Notes under the pieces: model-generated
The model's input: the letters and a program-made list of their open reading frames with translations, nothing else
What the model was told of the DNA's origin: nothing
Databases searched by the model: none
Made by a program: the position numbers and the translations under genes
Shown here: positions 44,701-53,100 of the stretch, piece after piece
Numbering within the stretch: position 1 is the first letter of the stretch
Layout of the letters: every line of letters begins with the position of its first letter
Source: Kluyveromyces lactis
Taxonomy: Eukaryota; Ascomycota; Saccharomycetes; Saccharomycetales; Saccharomycetaceae
Length of the DNA stretch: 64,000 nt
Direction: 5' to 3'
NCBI RefSeq assembly: GCF_000002515.2
Contig: NC_006039.1
Coordinates: 1,364,001-1,428,000, forward strand

Positions 44701-45317
44701 ATGACCACGAAGCTTCTAGGGAAGGTTTAGGTTACCGTGAACTAACCCCAAGTGTCATTACAAAGCATTTTGAAGATGTGGGTTTAGATTCAGAAATTGC
44801 CAACCATACACCTTTGGGTTCTCTATCCGGTGGTCAATTGGTTAAAGTCGTTATTGCTGGTGCAATGTGGAATAATCCTCATTTGTTGGTTTTAGATGAA
44901 CCTACAAATTATTTGGATAGAGACTCCCTAGGTGCTCTAGCTATGGCTATTCGTGAGTGGACTGGTGGTGTTGTTATGATTTCGCATAACAACGAATTCG
45001 TTGGTGCACTATGTCCAGAACAATGGATTGTTGAAAATGGTACTATGGTCCAAAAGGGTATTGCTGAAATTGATCAAAGTAGATTCGAGGATGGTGGTAA
45101 CACAAACGCTGTGGGCTTAAACGTGACCAAAACAATTACTGATGACGACTCTCCAGCTAATATCAAGGTTAGACAAAGAAAGAAGAGACTCACAAGAAAT
45201 GAGAAGAAAGCTCAAGCCGAACGTCGTAGACTACGTTACATCGAATGGCTATCATCACCAAAGGGTACACCAAAACCCGTTGATACAGATGATGAAGGAG
45301 ATGATGATGATGAGTAA
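41766..45317 (+). CDS. NEW1: ABC-F ATPase New1 with prion-like N-terminus
   Basis: eEF3-related ribosome-associated ATPase that aids translation termination and ribosome release at certain C-terminal Lys/Arg contexts; 1183 aa. The N-terminus has a Gln/Asn/Tyr/Gly repeat (residues 46-96), the prion-like NYN region, then HEAT repeats, ABC1 with Walker A GRNGAGKST (590-598), LSGG and LLLDEPTNHLD, and ABC2 with GPNGAGKST (832-840). Within ABC2 a chromodomain-like insertion (about 920-975) precedes LSGGQ and LVLDEPTNYLD. The tail is basic, then acidic. Both ATP sites look intact. The repeat separates it from Yef3/Hef3. It sits between SPT21 and YMR178W-like genes. Confidence 0.97.
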   Translation: MPPKKFKSLDEFLEDQAPPKDQTPSPYGGYFKNQGAPAQQRSYTKNYNQGYNQNNGQNYNQNYNQGYNQGYSQGYNQNYNQSYNQGYQGYQGYQGYKSKQQSPSVVSPQGSNTPTPSQSTTSLTSLATNLANMQLSPISEYLSAIGEQTSLVDVKKQIKSIVNVFNEDGNSAKHIEDWKLAETITKFMKPKNPNLVREAGMLLISSLASSFTGKNPQEIFFLPLLPVALDATIDKESTVKRAVQHAIDSIFVAFPIEAQTSVLLPELLKYLTGSAKWQCKLEALKLVDRIREESPNDLLELSFKSTVPILTDMATDFKPELAKQGYKTLLDYVKILDNLDLQPRYDLIVDTLQDPQKVPDCVKSLSSVTFVAEVTEPALSLLCPILTRSLNLSSSSQEQLRQTVIVIENLTRLVNNRIEIEAFIPQLMPGVQRVLDTASLPEVRELAEKALIVLKEDSTDDGKFPGRITLEQAEQYFDQILSKLSGHELLHDTTVKSYLAKILQSDSNVNDWKRLAEFFTMILGEDSAEFIENDIVNVMRSVFHQERKKTDEDEGIEIVNTDFSLAYGSRMLLNKTNLRLLKGHRYGLCGRNGAGKSTLMRSIANGQLEGFPDKDTLRTCFVEHKLQGEEGDLDLVSFIALDPILKDVSKEDISNALESVGFDDYRRSQTVGSLSGGWKMKLELARAMLQRADVLLLDEPTNHLDVANVKWLQDYLLEHTDITSLIVSHDSGFLDTVCTDIIHYENKKLAYYKGNLADFVEQKPEAKAYYTLTNSNAQMHFPPPGILSGVKSNTRAVAKMTDVTFTYPGASKPSLSNVSCALSLSSRVAILGPNGAGKSTLIKLLNGELLPDSGKVEKHPNLRIGYIAQHALQHVNEHKEKTANQYLQWRYQFGDDREVLLKESRKISSDEERKMFEKEIDIGDGRGSRQVEALVGRQKLKKSFQYEVKWKWWLPKYNSWVSKEKLLEEGFDKLVQKFDDHEASREGLGYRELTPSVITKHFEDVGLDSEIANHTPLGSLSGGQLVKVVIAGAMWNNPHLLVLDEPTNYLDRDSLGALAMAIREWTGGVVMISHNNEFVGALCPEQWIVENGTMVQKGIAEIDQSRFEDGGNTNAVGLNVTKTITDDDSPANIKVRQRKKRLTRNEKKAQAERRRLRYIEWLSSPKGTPKPVDTDDEGDDDDE
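41901..42053 (+). repeat. NEW1 N/Q/Y/G-rich coding repeat
   Basis: Degenerate tandem units of the form (N/Q)-Y-N-Q-G-Y, ending with three near-perfect YQG units. This is the counterpart of the S. cerevisiae New1 NYN prion domain. Runs of CAA/AAT codons suggest slippage-prone DNA. Confidence 0.9.
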
Positions 45318-45592
45318 TTCTAATCACTATCTCTGCTTTTCTGTTTCTCATTTAATTGCGGTTAACAACTTTCGGATAAACTACATATAATTCGGTAATA
45401 TATTCTCTTGCACTCCTCTGAGCAATTTTGAATGAGGATTGATTACATTTAATAGAACCAAATCAAATCACGGTCAAATAAAATTAAATATAAAAATACT
45501 ATACTGCTTTTAACACATAGTGTACTCTGCATTAAATATTCGCCCTTTTCGCTTGTTTAGTGTTCCTCTGTAGTCTTCATTGCCATAGTAAG

Positions 45593-46417
45593 TTATCTAC
45601 TGTCCGAATACGCTCTTTCTTGGTCTTCAGTGATTTCCTCCCCTTTCAGTTGTTGTATTGTCTGTTGAGTGATATCCCTTAGAAATCCATCGTACTTTTT
45701 GACGCCTAATATGCTAACTGTATTGAAACCCTGACCGAAGTGTGGGTATGAACCAATCTTGATATCTGTGGAGACCTCGTTCGCACGTGACTGCATTTCT
45801 CTCAAGTATTGAGAGATTTCTGACTCCGATAGCTGTGTCTTTACGAAATATCTTCTGAAATCTTCTTCCTTGGTCGGGCTTAAATTGTATAGTTTCCTCA
45901 CTGTAGCGGTAAGTGAGTCTAACAATTCTTCAAACATCTGTGGAATCCCTGGTAGAACAAATACTTTGTTTTCAACTGAAACTATAGGAACCCAGTAATC
46001 TTCGACCATGTAATAGTTGTTCACGGAATCTCCCTGGGGTAAAGTAGCCATACGGTAATAATCTTTCAAAGCTTGCTCACTTAATCTTGACTCTGGTGAG
46101 GAAATTTTGTGCATTCTCTCCTTACATTCTGGGTCAATGGCAACTGGAAGATTAAAGCTCTTTGCAACTGATTCATAAGTAATGTCGTCATGAGTGGGGC
46201 CTATTCCACCACTTGTTACAACAAAATCATTTTTGGCACTTAGCCTACGTAAAGTCTCAACGATCTGATCTTCGTCGTCACCAACAGTGACTATTTCCTT
46301 AAGGTTTATACCTAATTTATAACAATATTGAGCGAAAAACCTACTGTTCGTATCTGTGATCTTTCCATTCAAGACTTCATCACCAATGATCAAGCAAGCA
46401 GCGTTCACTCCAGACAT
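45593..46417 (-). CDS. MoaB/MogA-like (molybdopterin-binding domain) protein, YMR178W-like
   Basis: 274-aa protein with a molybdopterin-binding (MoCF_biosynth) fold, the counterpart of S. cerevisiae YMR178W, whose function is not established. Yeasts of this family lack molybdenum cofactor, so the domain has another role; the fold is shared with CinA-type and FAD synthetase-associated proteins. Visible motifs are GDEVLNGKITDTNSRF near residue 12, VTSGGIGPTHDD near 68, and VLPGIPQMFEEL near 153. It converges with NEW1 (275 bases). The start at 46417 is the first ATG. Confidence 0.88.
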   Translation of the reverse strand: MSGVNAACLIIGDEVLNGKITDTNSRFFAQYCYKLGINLKEIVTVGDDEDQIVETLRRLSAKNDFVVTSGGIGPTHDDITYESVAKSFNLPVAIDPECKERMHKISSPESRLSEQALKDYYRMATLPQGDSVNNYYMVEDYWVPIVSVENKVFVLPGIPQMFEELLDSLTATVRKLYNLSPTKEEDFRRYFVKTQLSESEISQYLREMQSRANEVSTDIKIGSYPHFGQGFNTVSILGVKKYDGFLRDITQQTIQQLKGEEITEDQERAYSDSR

Positions 46418-46777
46418 ACTTTAAGATTAACCAGACAAAAAGCTATCTTATGTTCGACAAGTATTTCAAATCTACTATGAATTGATGGATTGATATATCT
46501 TTTCTAGATTTAACCAGAACAGTCTAGTTCCTACCAGAACCTTAAAGCTGTGTTTTCTGGTATTTTTGGATTTTCCATATTTTTCAAGAAGTTACGCAAC
46601 AGTCGAAGCTTTTTCAGAATTGAAAGGCTTTAAAAAGAGTTCAACAGTTTTGAAATGAGGTAGATTCTATGAGTTAGAGAAAACTATTGATCTCGTTAGC
46701 CTTTTGCGGTATACTAAAAGAGTACCTCAAACACTTCGGTTTAACAGAACTGTGTATTGAAAAGAATAGAAAGAAAA
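46418..46777. other. Divergent promoter, YMR178W-like gene / CHP1
   Basis: 360 bases, AT-rich. I see no clear gene or strong site. Confidence 0.4.
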
Positions 46778-47215
46778 ATGTCAACATTTAACGCCGAAAC
46801 CGCAGAAAATTTGGAAGACATCGAGAAACAATTTGCCGTTGTTGCCGTGGAGCAAGCCGAAACTTATTGGAATTTGATCACAAAAGTGCCTGGATCGAAG
46901 CTACGTTTGACTAAGTATGACGATGAAATTTATGAAGCCTTCCAAGCTCATTTCCCGGAATTCACCGACCTTGAGAAATTAAAGAAATTCAGCGAAGATG
47001 AATTGAAGACTAAGGAGGCTAAGGAAAGATGGAGAAAGTTCATTGTCCTATTTGAGAAGAAGATCGATGATTTCAACTTTGGTACCCTATTAAGAACAGA
47101 TTGTACCCAAGAATATGGTCAGTTCAATACATGTTTTGCCGTTAGAATTCAATTTTATGCTTTCGAAATTGCAAGAAACAAGAATGGTTTGAATGACTGG
47201 GCTGTTGGTAATTGA
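46778..47215 (+). CDS. CHP1: eEF1A co-translational chaperone Chp1 (YPL225W, PBDC1 family)
   Basis: 145-aa ortholog of S. cerevisiae YPL225W, recently characterised as a ribosome-associated chaperone for the nascent GTPase domain of eEF1A; human relative PBDC1. The whole protein is strongly conserved, including VAVEQAETYW, KEAKERWRKF, NFGTLLRTD and FYAFEIARNKNGLNDW. The open frame starts at 46757 with TTG; the ATG at 46778 gives MSTFNAETAENLEDIE, as in S. cerevisiae. It lies between genes of the duplicated XVI/XIII block. Confidence 0.95.
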   Translation: MSTFNAETAENLEDIEKQFAVVAVEQAETYWNLITKVPGSKLRLTKYDDEIYEAFQAHFPEFTDLEKLKKFSEDELKTKEAKERWRKFIVLFEKKIDDFNFGTLLRTDCTQEYGQFNTCFAVRIQFYAFEIARNKNGLNDWAVGN

Positions 47216-47618
47216 TCGGATAAAGAAGACGAAGCGAGTTTTGTCTTACTTATTCTTTGATAGTAGTTTTTTTTTAGCGCTGATTATGATTTATACACAT
47301 AATACGGTTGCTTTTGTATATTTCATTGTATATGTATCGAATAGTATATTATTTAGAAATGACTATGATACCCCCATTCTTATTTGATAACACATTGAAT
47401 ATTCTTTTCGTCTAATTGGAAAATAAAAGTAGCTATTTACAGTGTGGTACAAAGTATATAGATGATGTCCGGACCGTTATTGGAGGGGATATATCGTTGA
47501 ACCAGGTGTAAAATCAAGATATATGTCGTGCTGTGTGTGAAAGGATCAAGAGAAGCGGAATTCTATTCCAGATAGTAAAAACACATGGTGAATACAATGA
47601 AAACTCTTTTCATCGTTC
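47216..47618. other. CHP1 / MMT convergent 3' region
   Basis: 403 bases of AT-rich sequence between convergent stops. Nothing recognisable. Confidence 0.4.
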
Positions 47619-49160
47619 TCAATGTTTATGGGTATGGCCTCCTAGATCGATATGAGAATGGGAATGTCCATGAGAATGAGAACCACCGCTTGAGGCCTTA
47701 GTTTCGGTTTCCGGAACAGGACTAAAACCGTGGTTCTTTTGCTTCTCAATCTCCAGCTTCTCTTCTTCAGTCAGTTCTGGTCTTTCTTCAACGTATTCAA
47801 TGTTCAATCTTCTCAAAGATGGGATATTTTTGTATAAGACAGAACGTAAATGGTCAGTTACGATTTCGAATTCAGAAACGGATAAGATATTATCCCATCT
47901 TTGCAATGGAGCTTCCAAAACCATATTAGCATGCATATTTGGACCACTTGTCATGACAGTCAAATCTACGATACGGTAAGGTTTCTTGGAGTTGTTGTTT
48001 GAGATCAACTTGGACAAGACTTCCTTTGTCATTGTCTCCACTTCGACGTAACGGGAGTCAGTTGGAGGTAAAGACTTGTCAATCAATTCTTTGATTGATG
48101 CAACCATACCTTGAGTACCAGCTTTCACGACTAGACCTGATACAATTAACCCACCAACCGCATCCAGAGATTGGATGTTGAATAAATAACCTGAGGAAAT
48201 AGTTACCAAAGCCACCAAAGAGGTTAAGGAATCTACACGGTGGTGCCATGCGTTAGCCATCAAGACATTAGACTTAGTCTCCAAGGCAACCTTCTTGGTA
48301 GCCTTATAGATCCACTCCTTCAAAATGATGGACCCACCGGCGATCCAAGCTGCATTGATGTCAGTGACAGCATGAACATGGGAATGACCATGGCCATGAG
48401 AGTGAGCAGCAAAGAATTCTAAAATGGCATGGGGAACAATAGGGCCTGCGATGGCACATAGAGAGGACCAACCGATGGACAAACCAGCGGTAGTTAATAT
48501 AGAGGAAACGGCCAAAGAACCAATAGTTTCAACTTTACCGTAGCCATACGGATAATCATTAGTTGGTTTACGGGTAGCCAAACCGACAGAGAAAAGTGTC
48601 AAGAAATCAGAAACCAAATCACTGATAGCATGAACGGAATCCGCGATCAAAGCCTGAGAATGGAAAACAACTCCACCGGTGAACTTACCAACGGCCAGAC
48701 CGACATTTGTCAGTAACCCGATCCAGGTTATTCTGACACCAGGGTTATTCTTGAACTGTTCTCTGCTCAACACCAACATTGGATTACCCAACCCATGGGA
48801 ATGAGCGTGGTTAGCATGTTGTGGAGTTCTTGTCAGCATAGAGCCTAGTTTGAAAGAATCGTTTTCTTCAGTTTCCGATTCCTGTAAATGGATGTGATCA
48901 TGACTAGAGAAATCTTCAGCCAATTTAGCGAAATGCGGATTATCTTCTAATTTCTCCTGTGCATTAGTGCCATCCTTTGACAAATCATTGGCACTAGAAT
49001 CCACCTTTTTTGGTGGTTCAGTGATATTTTCTGGAGAAGCTTCTTTAGCCCTTAAACCGGCAAAAGAGTGGAAAGAAGCGAGCAAAGCACGATTACTGGC
49101 CGCACTTGAAAGCACGCGAGGAGCAACATGCAAATGCTTACCGTAAAGAACAAACATCAT
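47619..49160 (-). CDS. MMT2: Mitochondrial metal transporter Mmt1/Mmt2 (CDF family)
   Basis: Cation diffusion facilitator of the mitochondrial inner membrane, thought to export iron from the matrix. It is the single copy for the S. cerevisiae pair MMT1/MMT2 (YMR177W/YPL224C); 513 aa. The basic, Ser/Ala/Arg-containing N-terminus (about 1-40) fits a mitochondrial presequence. Six membrane segments follow, with CDF metal-site motifs ADSVHAISDLVSD (about 190) and NAWHHRVDSLTSL (about 300). Between segments and at the C-terminus are His-rich stretches (HSHGHGHSHVH, GGSHSHGHSHSH). Both metal motifs look intact. The symbol MMT2 is arbitrary between the two paralogs. Confidence 0.93.
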   Translation of the reverse strand: MMFVLYGKHLHVAPRVLSSAASNRALLASFHSFAGLRAKEASPENITEPPKKVDSSANDLSKDGTNAQEKLEDNPHFAKLAEDFSSHDHIHLQESETEENDSFKLGSMLTRTPQHANHAHSHGLGNPMLVLSREQFKNNPGVRITWIGLLTNVGLAVGKFTGGVVFHSQALIADSVHAISDLVSDFLTLFSVGLATRKPTNDYPYGYGKVETIGSLAVSSILTTAGLSIGWSSLCAIAGPIVPHAILEFFAAHSHGHGHSHVHAVTDINAAWIAGGSIILKEWIYKATKKVALETKSNVLMANAWHHRVDSLTSLVALVTISSGYLFNIQSLDAVGGLIVSGLVVKAGTQGMVASIKELIDKSLPPTDSRYVEVETMTKEVLSKLISNNNSKKPYRIVDLTVMTSGPNMHANMVLEAPLQRWDNILSVSEFEIVTDHLRSVLYKNIPSLRRLNIEYVEERPELTEEEKLEIEKQKNHGFSPVPETETKASSGGSHSHGHSHSHIDLGGHTHKH

Positions 49161-49430
49161 GTGATTGAAACTACAATGGTGCGGAAGTTTTCAGCACAAA
49201 ATATCTTTTATATGGGGGGAATTTCAACTTAGCAAAACAAAAACTGAATAAAAGAACCAAAAATGGTAGCCTCGACACCCAATTAACTGCTCTATGAACC
49301 AAGAAACACGACAGTGTGGATCTTTAGTCTATCTATCGTCAAAAAAAAAAAAAACCGAGACTGAGAATGACAAATCTCTCTTACAGTGAATATCGAAATA
49401 TCGAACTTTAACCTTAAATCTGACCTGTTT

Positions 49431-49477
49431 AAAACACCAGAAATAACACAGTTCTCGATCAAAACGCCAGAAATAAC
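49431..49477 (+). repeat. 17-bp near-direct repeat
   Basis: AAAACACCAGAAATAAC (49431-49447) recurs as AAAACGCCAGAAATAAC (49461-49477), one mismatch, 30-base period. It is 270-320 bases upstream of the MMT gene and could be paired binding sites for a regulator. Confidence 0.6.
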
Positions 49478-49969
49478 CTCACACTCACTTGTTAATAGCT
49501 AATTAGTACTGTCAAATTGATTTTAAAGGTATATTACCATTACCAAACCTTTGATTTCATATATATATCATCAGCTTTAAACACCAAATTTCTCTCCAAA
49601 AACTGTCTGCCTCGAAATCCATTTTTTTTTTTTTTTGGAATTTTTCATTCATTCACTGAATTAGTACGGAAGAAAGACGAAAACCGGAGTCGTTCGGTAT
49701 TTTACGATGGGCCACAACAAAACGGGTGAGAAAAGGCAACTGCTTTGTAAGAAATGCGGGACGGGTCTTTTCTCCTGTAGTCAACAGATTGATTGTAGGT
49801 TTGAATGACGGTTTGTGGATTTTCCGAAAAAGCAGTAGCGAAGAGTAAAATAGCGGGGTAGTTTACGGTTTACAGTACGTAGGAATTTAGGATCTGGAAT
49901 CTAGTGTTTATCTATGTAAGTTTGTGAGTGTTAGAGGACACTACAGGTAGTGTAGCAGTTAGTTGCTAT

Positions 49970-50095
49970 ATGTCAGTTGGTGCGGGAATTGGAGCTGTTG
50001 CTTTGAATGACAAGATGCTTGATGAGCAGGATGATGATGAAGCGATTGAGTCTTCACTTCAGCAACCGAATGGCGGGGAATCAGAGTCCGGGTAA
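49970..50095 (+). CDS. Possible 41-codon small protein
   Basis: An ATG-started ORF beginning MSVGAGIGAVALNDKMLDEQ and continuing with an acidic D/E-rich and Gln/Ser-rich tail, stop TAA at 50093. Composition looks more protein-like than chance translation, but it is short and I recognise no homolog. It ends 74 bases from the ECM5 stop on the other strand. It could be a small gene or a fortuitous frame. Confidence 0.3.
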   Translation: MSVGAGIGAVALNDKMLDEQDDDEAIESSLQQPNGGESESG

Positions 50096-50168
50096 TGCGT
50101 GAAAGCGGGGCTATTTGAGAAAAGTGGGAAATTAAGTTGAATGAAGTCACGTGGTTTGTTTGTTCTAT

Positions 50169-53100
50169 CTATTTTTCCGGGTATCCGGAGATGATCTTTA
50201 TGTTGGACTTCAAGATTTCTCTGGTCTTCAGTTCATCACTGTATCTGCAATACTCTGTCATCCTGTTGGTGATATCGGGCATTGTTACGCCTGCACCTAA
50301 TATCTTGCGAAGGTGGAACTTTACCTTTTTCACTAGTTCTTGCAAAGAAGTATTTGTAGTTTCCATTTTGGATTGTTCCAATGTGAACATCATTTGGTTT
50401 GCTTCGGCAAAATATGTGTCAGATAGCTTAAATAACTCGAACAAGTCCAAAATTAAGGCCCTTTCTGGTAAGATGGAAAGTTTCCCTGATTGTAGAACCA
50501 GCATTCGAATTTGATCCAACGAGATGGTTCCTGTGGGCGAGTTACCAGTTCGATGCAAGCATATTTCGCAGCAGAAAACGGTTCCATCGTCTTCCGGAAG
50601 AAGCCATTTCCCGCCATTGATGCATGAAGTATGGTACCATTCGCTGCATATTTCACATTGTACCATGACGTTACCGTTATCGCCTCGCCTGCAAAAACAG
50701 TATTTATTGTTATTTTCTTCTGTAGAGCTGTAAAGATCAGTTGGGTCCCAACATTGTCCGGCTTTCTTTAATAATGCCTTTAGACCTGCTTTCCCGGTAA
50801 CGAAAACTTTGTTGAACTCTTGTTGCCATAATTTTGTCGATTTCATATGTTTTGAATAGAGTGGGTGTTCCAAAGATTGTATTGCTTCCGTTTGGGTTAA
50901 CCTTTTATCGTCCTCCGATCCATCGAAATTCTTCAGGATAGCGGTGTCAGTGAGATTTCCCGCACTGATTGCAGTTTCAAATGCTGATATGTGAGCTTCA
51001 TTGGTAGACAATCGCTTCTGCATCGGTAGTAAGATCGAACGAGCGTTTGTGATGGTTTTTGAAATGGTTTCCAAATGTACTTTCAAGGAAGAGCCCCATG
51101 GTATCAGGAGTGAGTTTGCCTTTCGAACAAGTTCTTCTAGTTCTGTAACTTTCATACGGTGAGTCTTGTCAGCTAAAAGTTTCCGCGATAATGTCATAAC
51201 GGATTGGCCGTTCTTTAATTCATCTGCAACTGTTTCTAACTCTGTTAGCCTCAGATCTCCAAACAATTCAACGCCAAGTGAAAGGTAGGAGCGCATGGAC
51301 GTCAGCGAATAATTTTCAGCCTTTGCATCATCTGCAATGACTGTGTGGTTAACAAAAACATTTTCATAAACATTAAGCCATTGAAGTTTTGTTATCTTAT
51401 CAGCGTAAATTTCCAAGTACTTAGAGCGGACACCTAGGGATAAACCATTCGCATATATCTTCTTAAGCTGTGTCAGGTCATCAGAATCTAGGTTGAGCTG
51501 TGCTTCCTTTTGGAATTTTGTGAAGGTACTCACTAATATTTTAACGTTGTCGCCTATTTCGATTCTCACATAGGATTTATTTAACTCTCGGCAAACTGAA
51601 TTCAGTTCATCAATAGTGACATCAAAATGTGGAACCTCTAATCTCCTCATAGCAAATGAGTCTTCTAGATGAAATTTCTCTGATTTAAACACCTCTGCTC
51701 TTTCTAGTATATCTTGGCATTCATTCATGATTCTTTGAGATTCTTTGATAACCTCCTTCAATGGCAGGTATTCTTCGTTGTTCCCATCTTCACAAGTCAA
51801 TAGTAATCTGTTCAACTCATTAAAGGTAATTTTAGAGTCATTATTGGTTTCAGCTTTCAGTGATTCTATCCTTCTTAACAATGACGGTTCACGATCCGTG
51901 GCAGTTTGTGTTTGTAGGTTCTCGTTGCTAAATCTTGAAATCAGTCCTTTTAAATAAGATTCTGAATAATACTCATGCAGCTCAACTTTTGAGTCCCCTA
52001 GATCGATAAGTTTCTTTTCCAGCTCGAGGAATTGTTTGACTGAAATGGTCACACAATCGAAATCATTAGCAATAACAATCTTTGACCCACCACAGGGAGA
52101 AAGATCTATGTCAGATATTGGATCGAATTTATTAGAGACACGGGGTATATGATGTGGCACTAAAGATCTAAAATGCAATTCATCCTTAATTAGATTCATC
52201 AACAATGGCGTAACTCTTTTTAAGAGATCTCTATCATTCGAGCTTTCAACGATATTAACAAAAAACTGGAAGGGAAGAATAGAGGGTAGAAGTTTATTCT
52301 CAGCTCTCCATAATTCAGCGTCGGGAATATTGTTCACCCATTCTTCAGGGGCAAACAAAGATTTTTCTGATATTTGAAATCCTGAACTAATTGAAGTTGA
52401 ATAGACTTGTGGATATTTCATAATAAATGTCTTCGGATCTTGAATAACTTTGAAATATCTGATATGAGAAGCTGAGAGTTCAGAAGTTGAGATTTGAAAG
52501 TCATTGGGTGTATAAGAATTATGCTTATCTTGGACTAAATTTTTCAGAAACATATGATTAATGCTTCTTTTGCGAGAAGTTTTATGTTGATCCAAAAAGT
52601 TAGTTTCTTGAAAGCTCTGAAAGAAATCTGACTCAGTGAAGTCCGCTTCAAACTGATCAGAAGATTTCACTTCTTTTTTATTACGTATATCATCAAAAAG
52701 GGCCTCAAGAGAATTTCGATACTGAGGAGGGACAAAATACCATACTTTCGATGATCCCAAATAGGAAAAATCAAGTAAGGGTAAGAATTCGTCTTCTAGA
52801 GCCCAACCAGAAGTAGAGAGCATCATGCCTACATCAATTTTACCACCTGCCAGGTTTCCAAAATCGAGATCTTGGTATTGAAGGAGGGATTTTTCAGAAA
52901 GGTTTATTGTATTTAAATTCCAGGCATCTATAAGACGTTTCGTTTCGTCGGAACTCGCCATCTTCGATGTTGAGAAAGTGCTTCCATGCACTATCGTAGG
53001 CAAATCTATCCCTGTATCAACATCGAATGACAAGGACTCCTCTTTCAAAATTGTATAATACAGCCTTTCAAAATCAAGTAGTGATATTTCTTTTCCAACA

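Larger units (their letters stand above)
49161..50168. other. MMT promoter / ECM5 3' region
   Basis: 1 kb. It holds a T-run (about 49622-49636), a 17-bp near-direct repeat (49431-49477), a 33-codon Cys-containing ORF (49707-49808), and a 41-codon ORF (49970-50095). None is recognised. A TTTTCCGAAAAA (about 49820) resembles a centromere element core, but the required flanks are missing. Confidence 0.45.

Noticed and set aside
49815-49835. Centromere CDEIII-like TTTTCCGAAAAA
   Set aside because: No adjacent very AT-rich CDEII and no CDEI at the right distance; flanks do not fit the CDEIII consensus.
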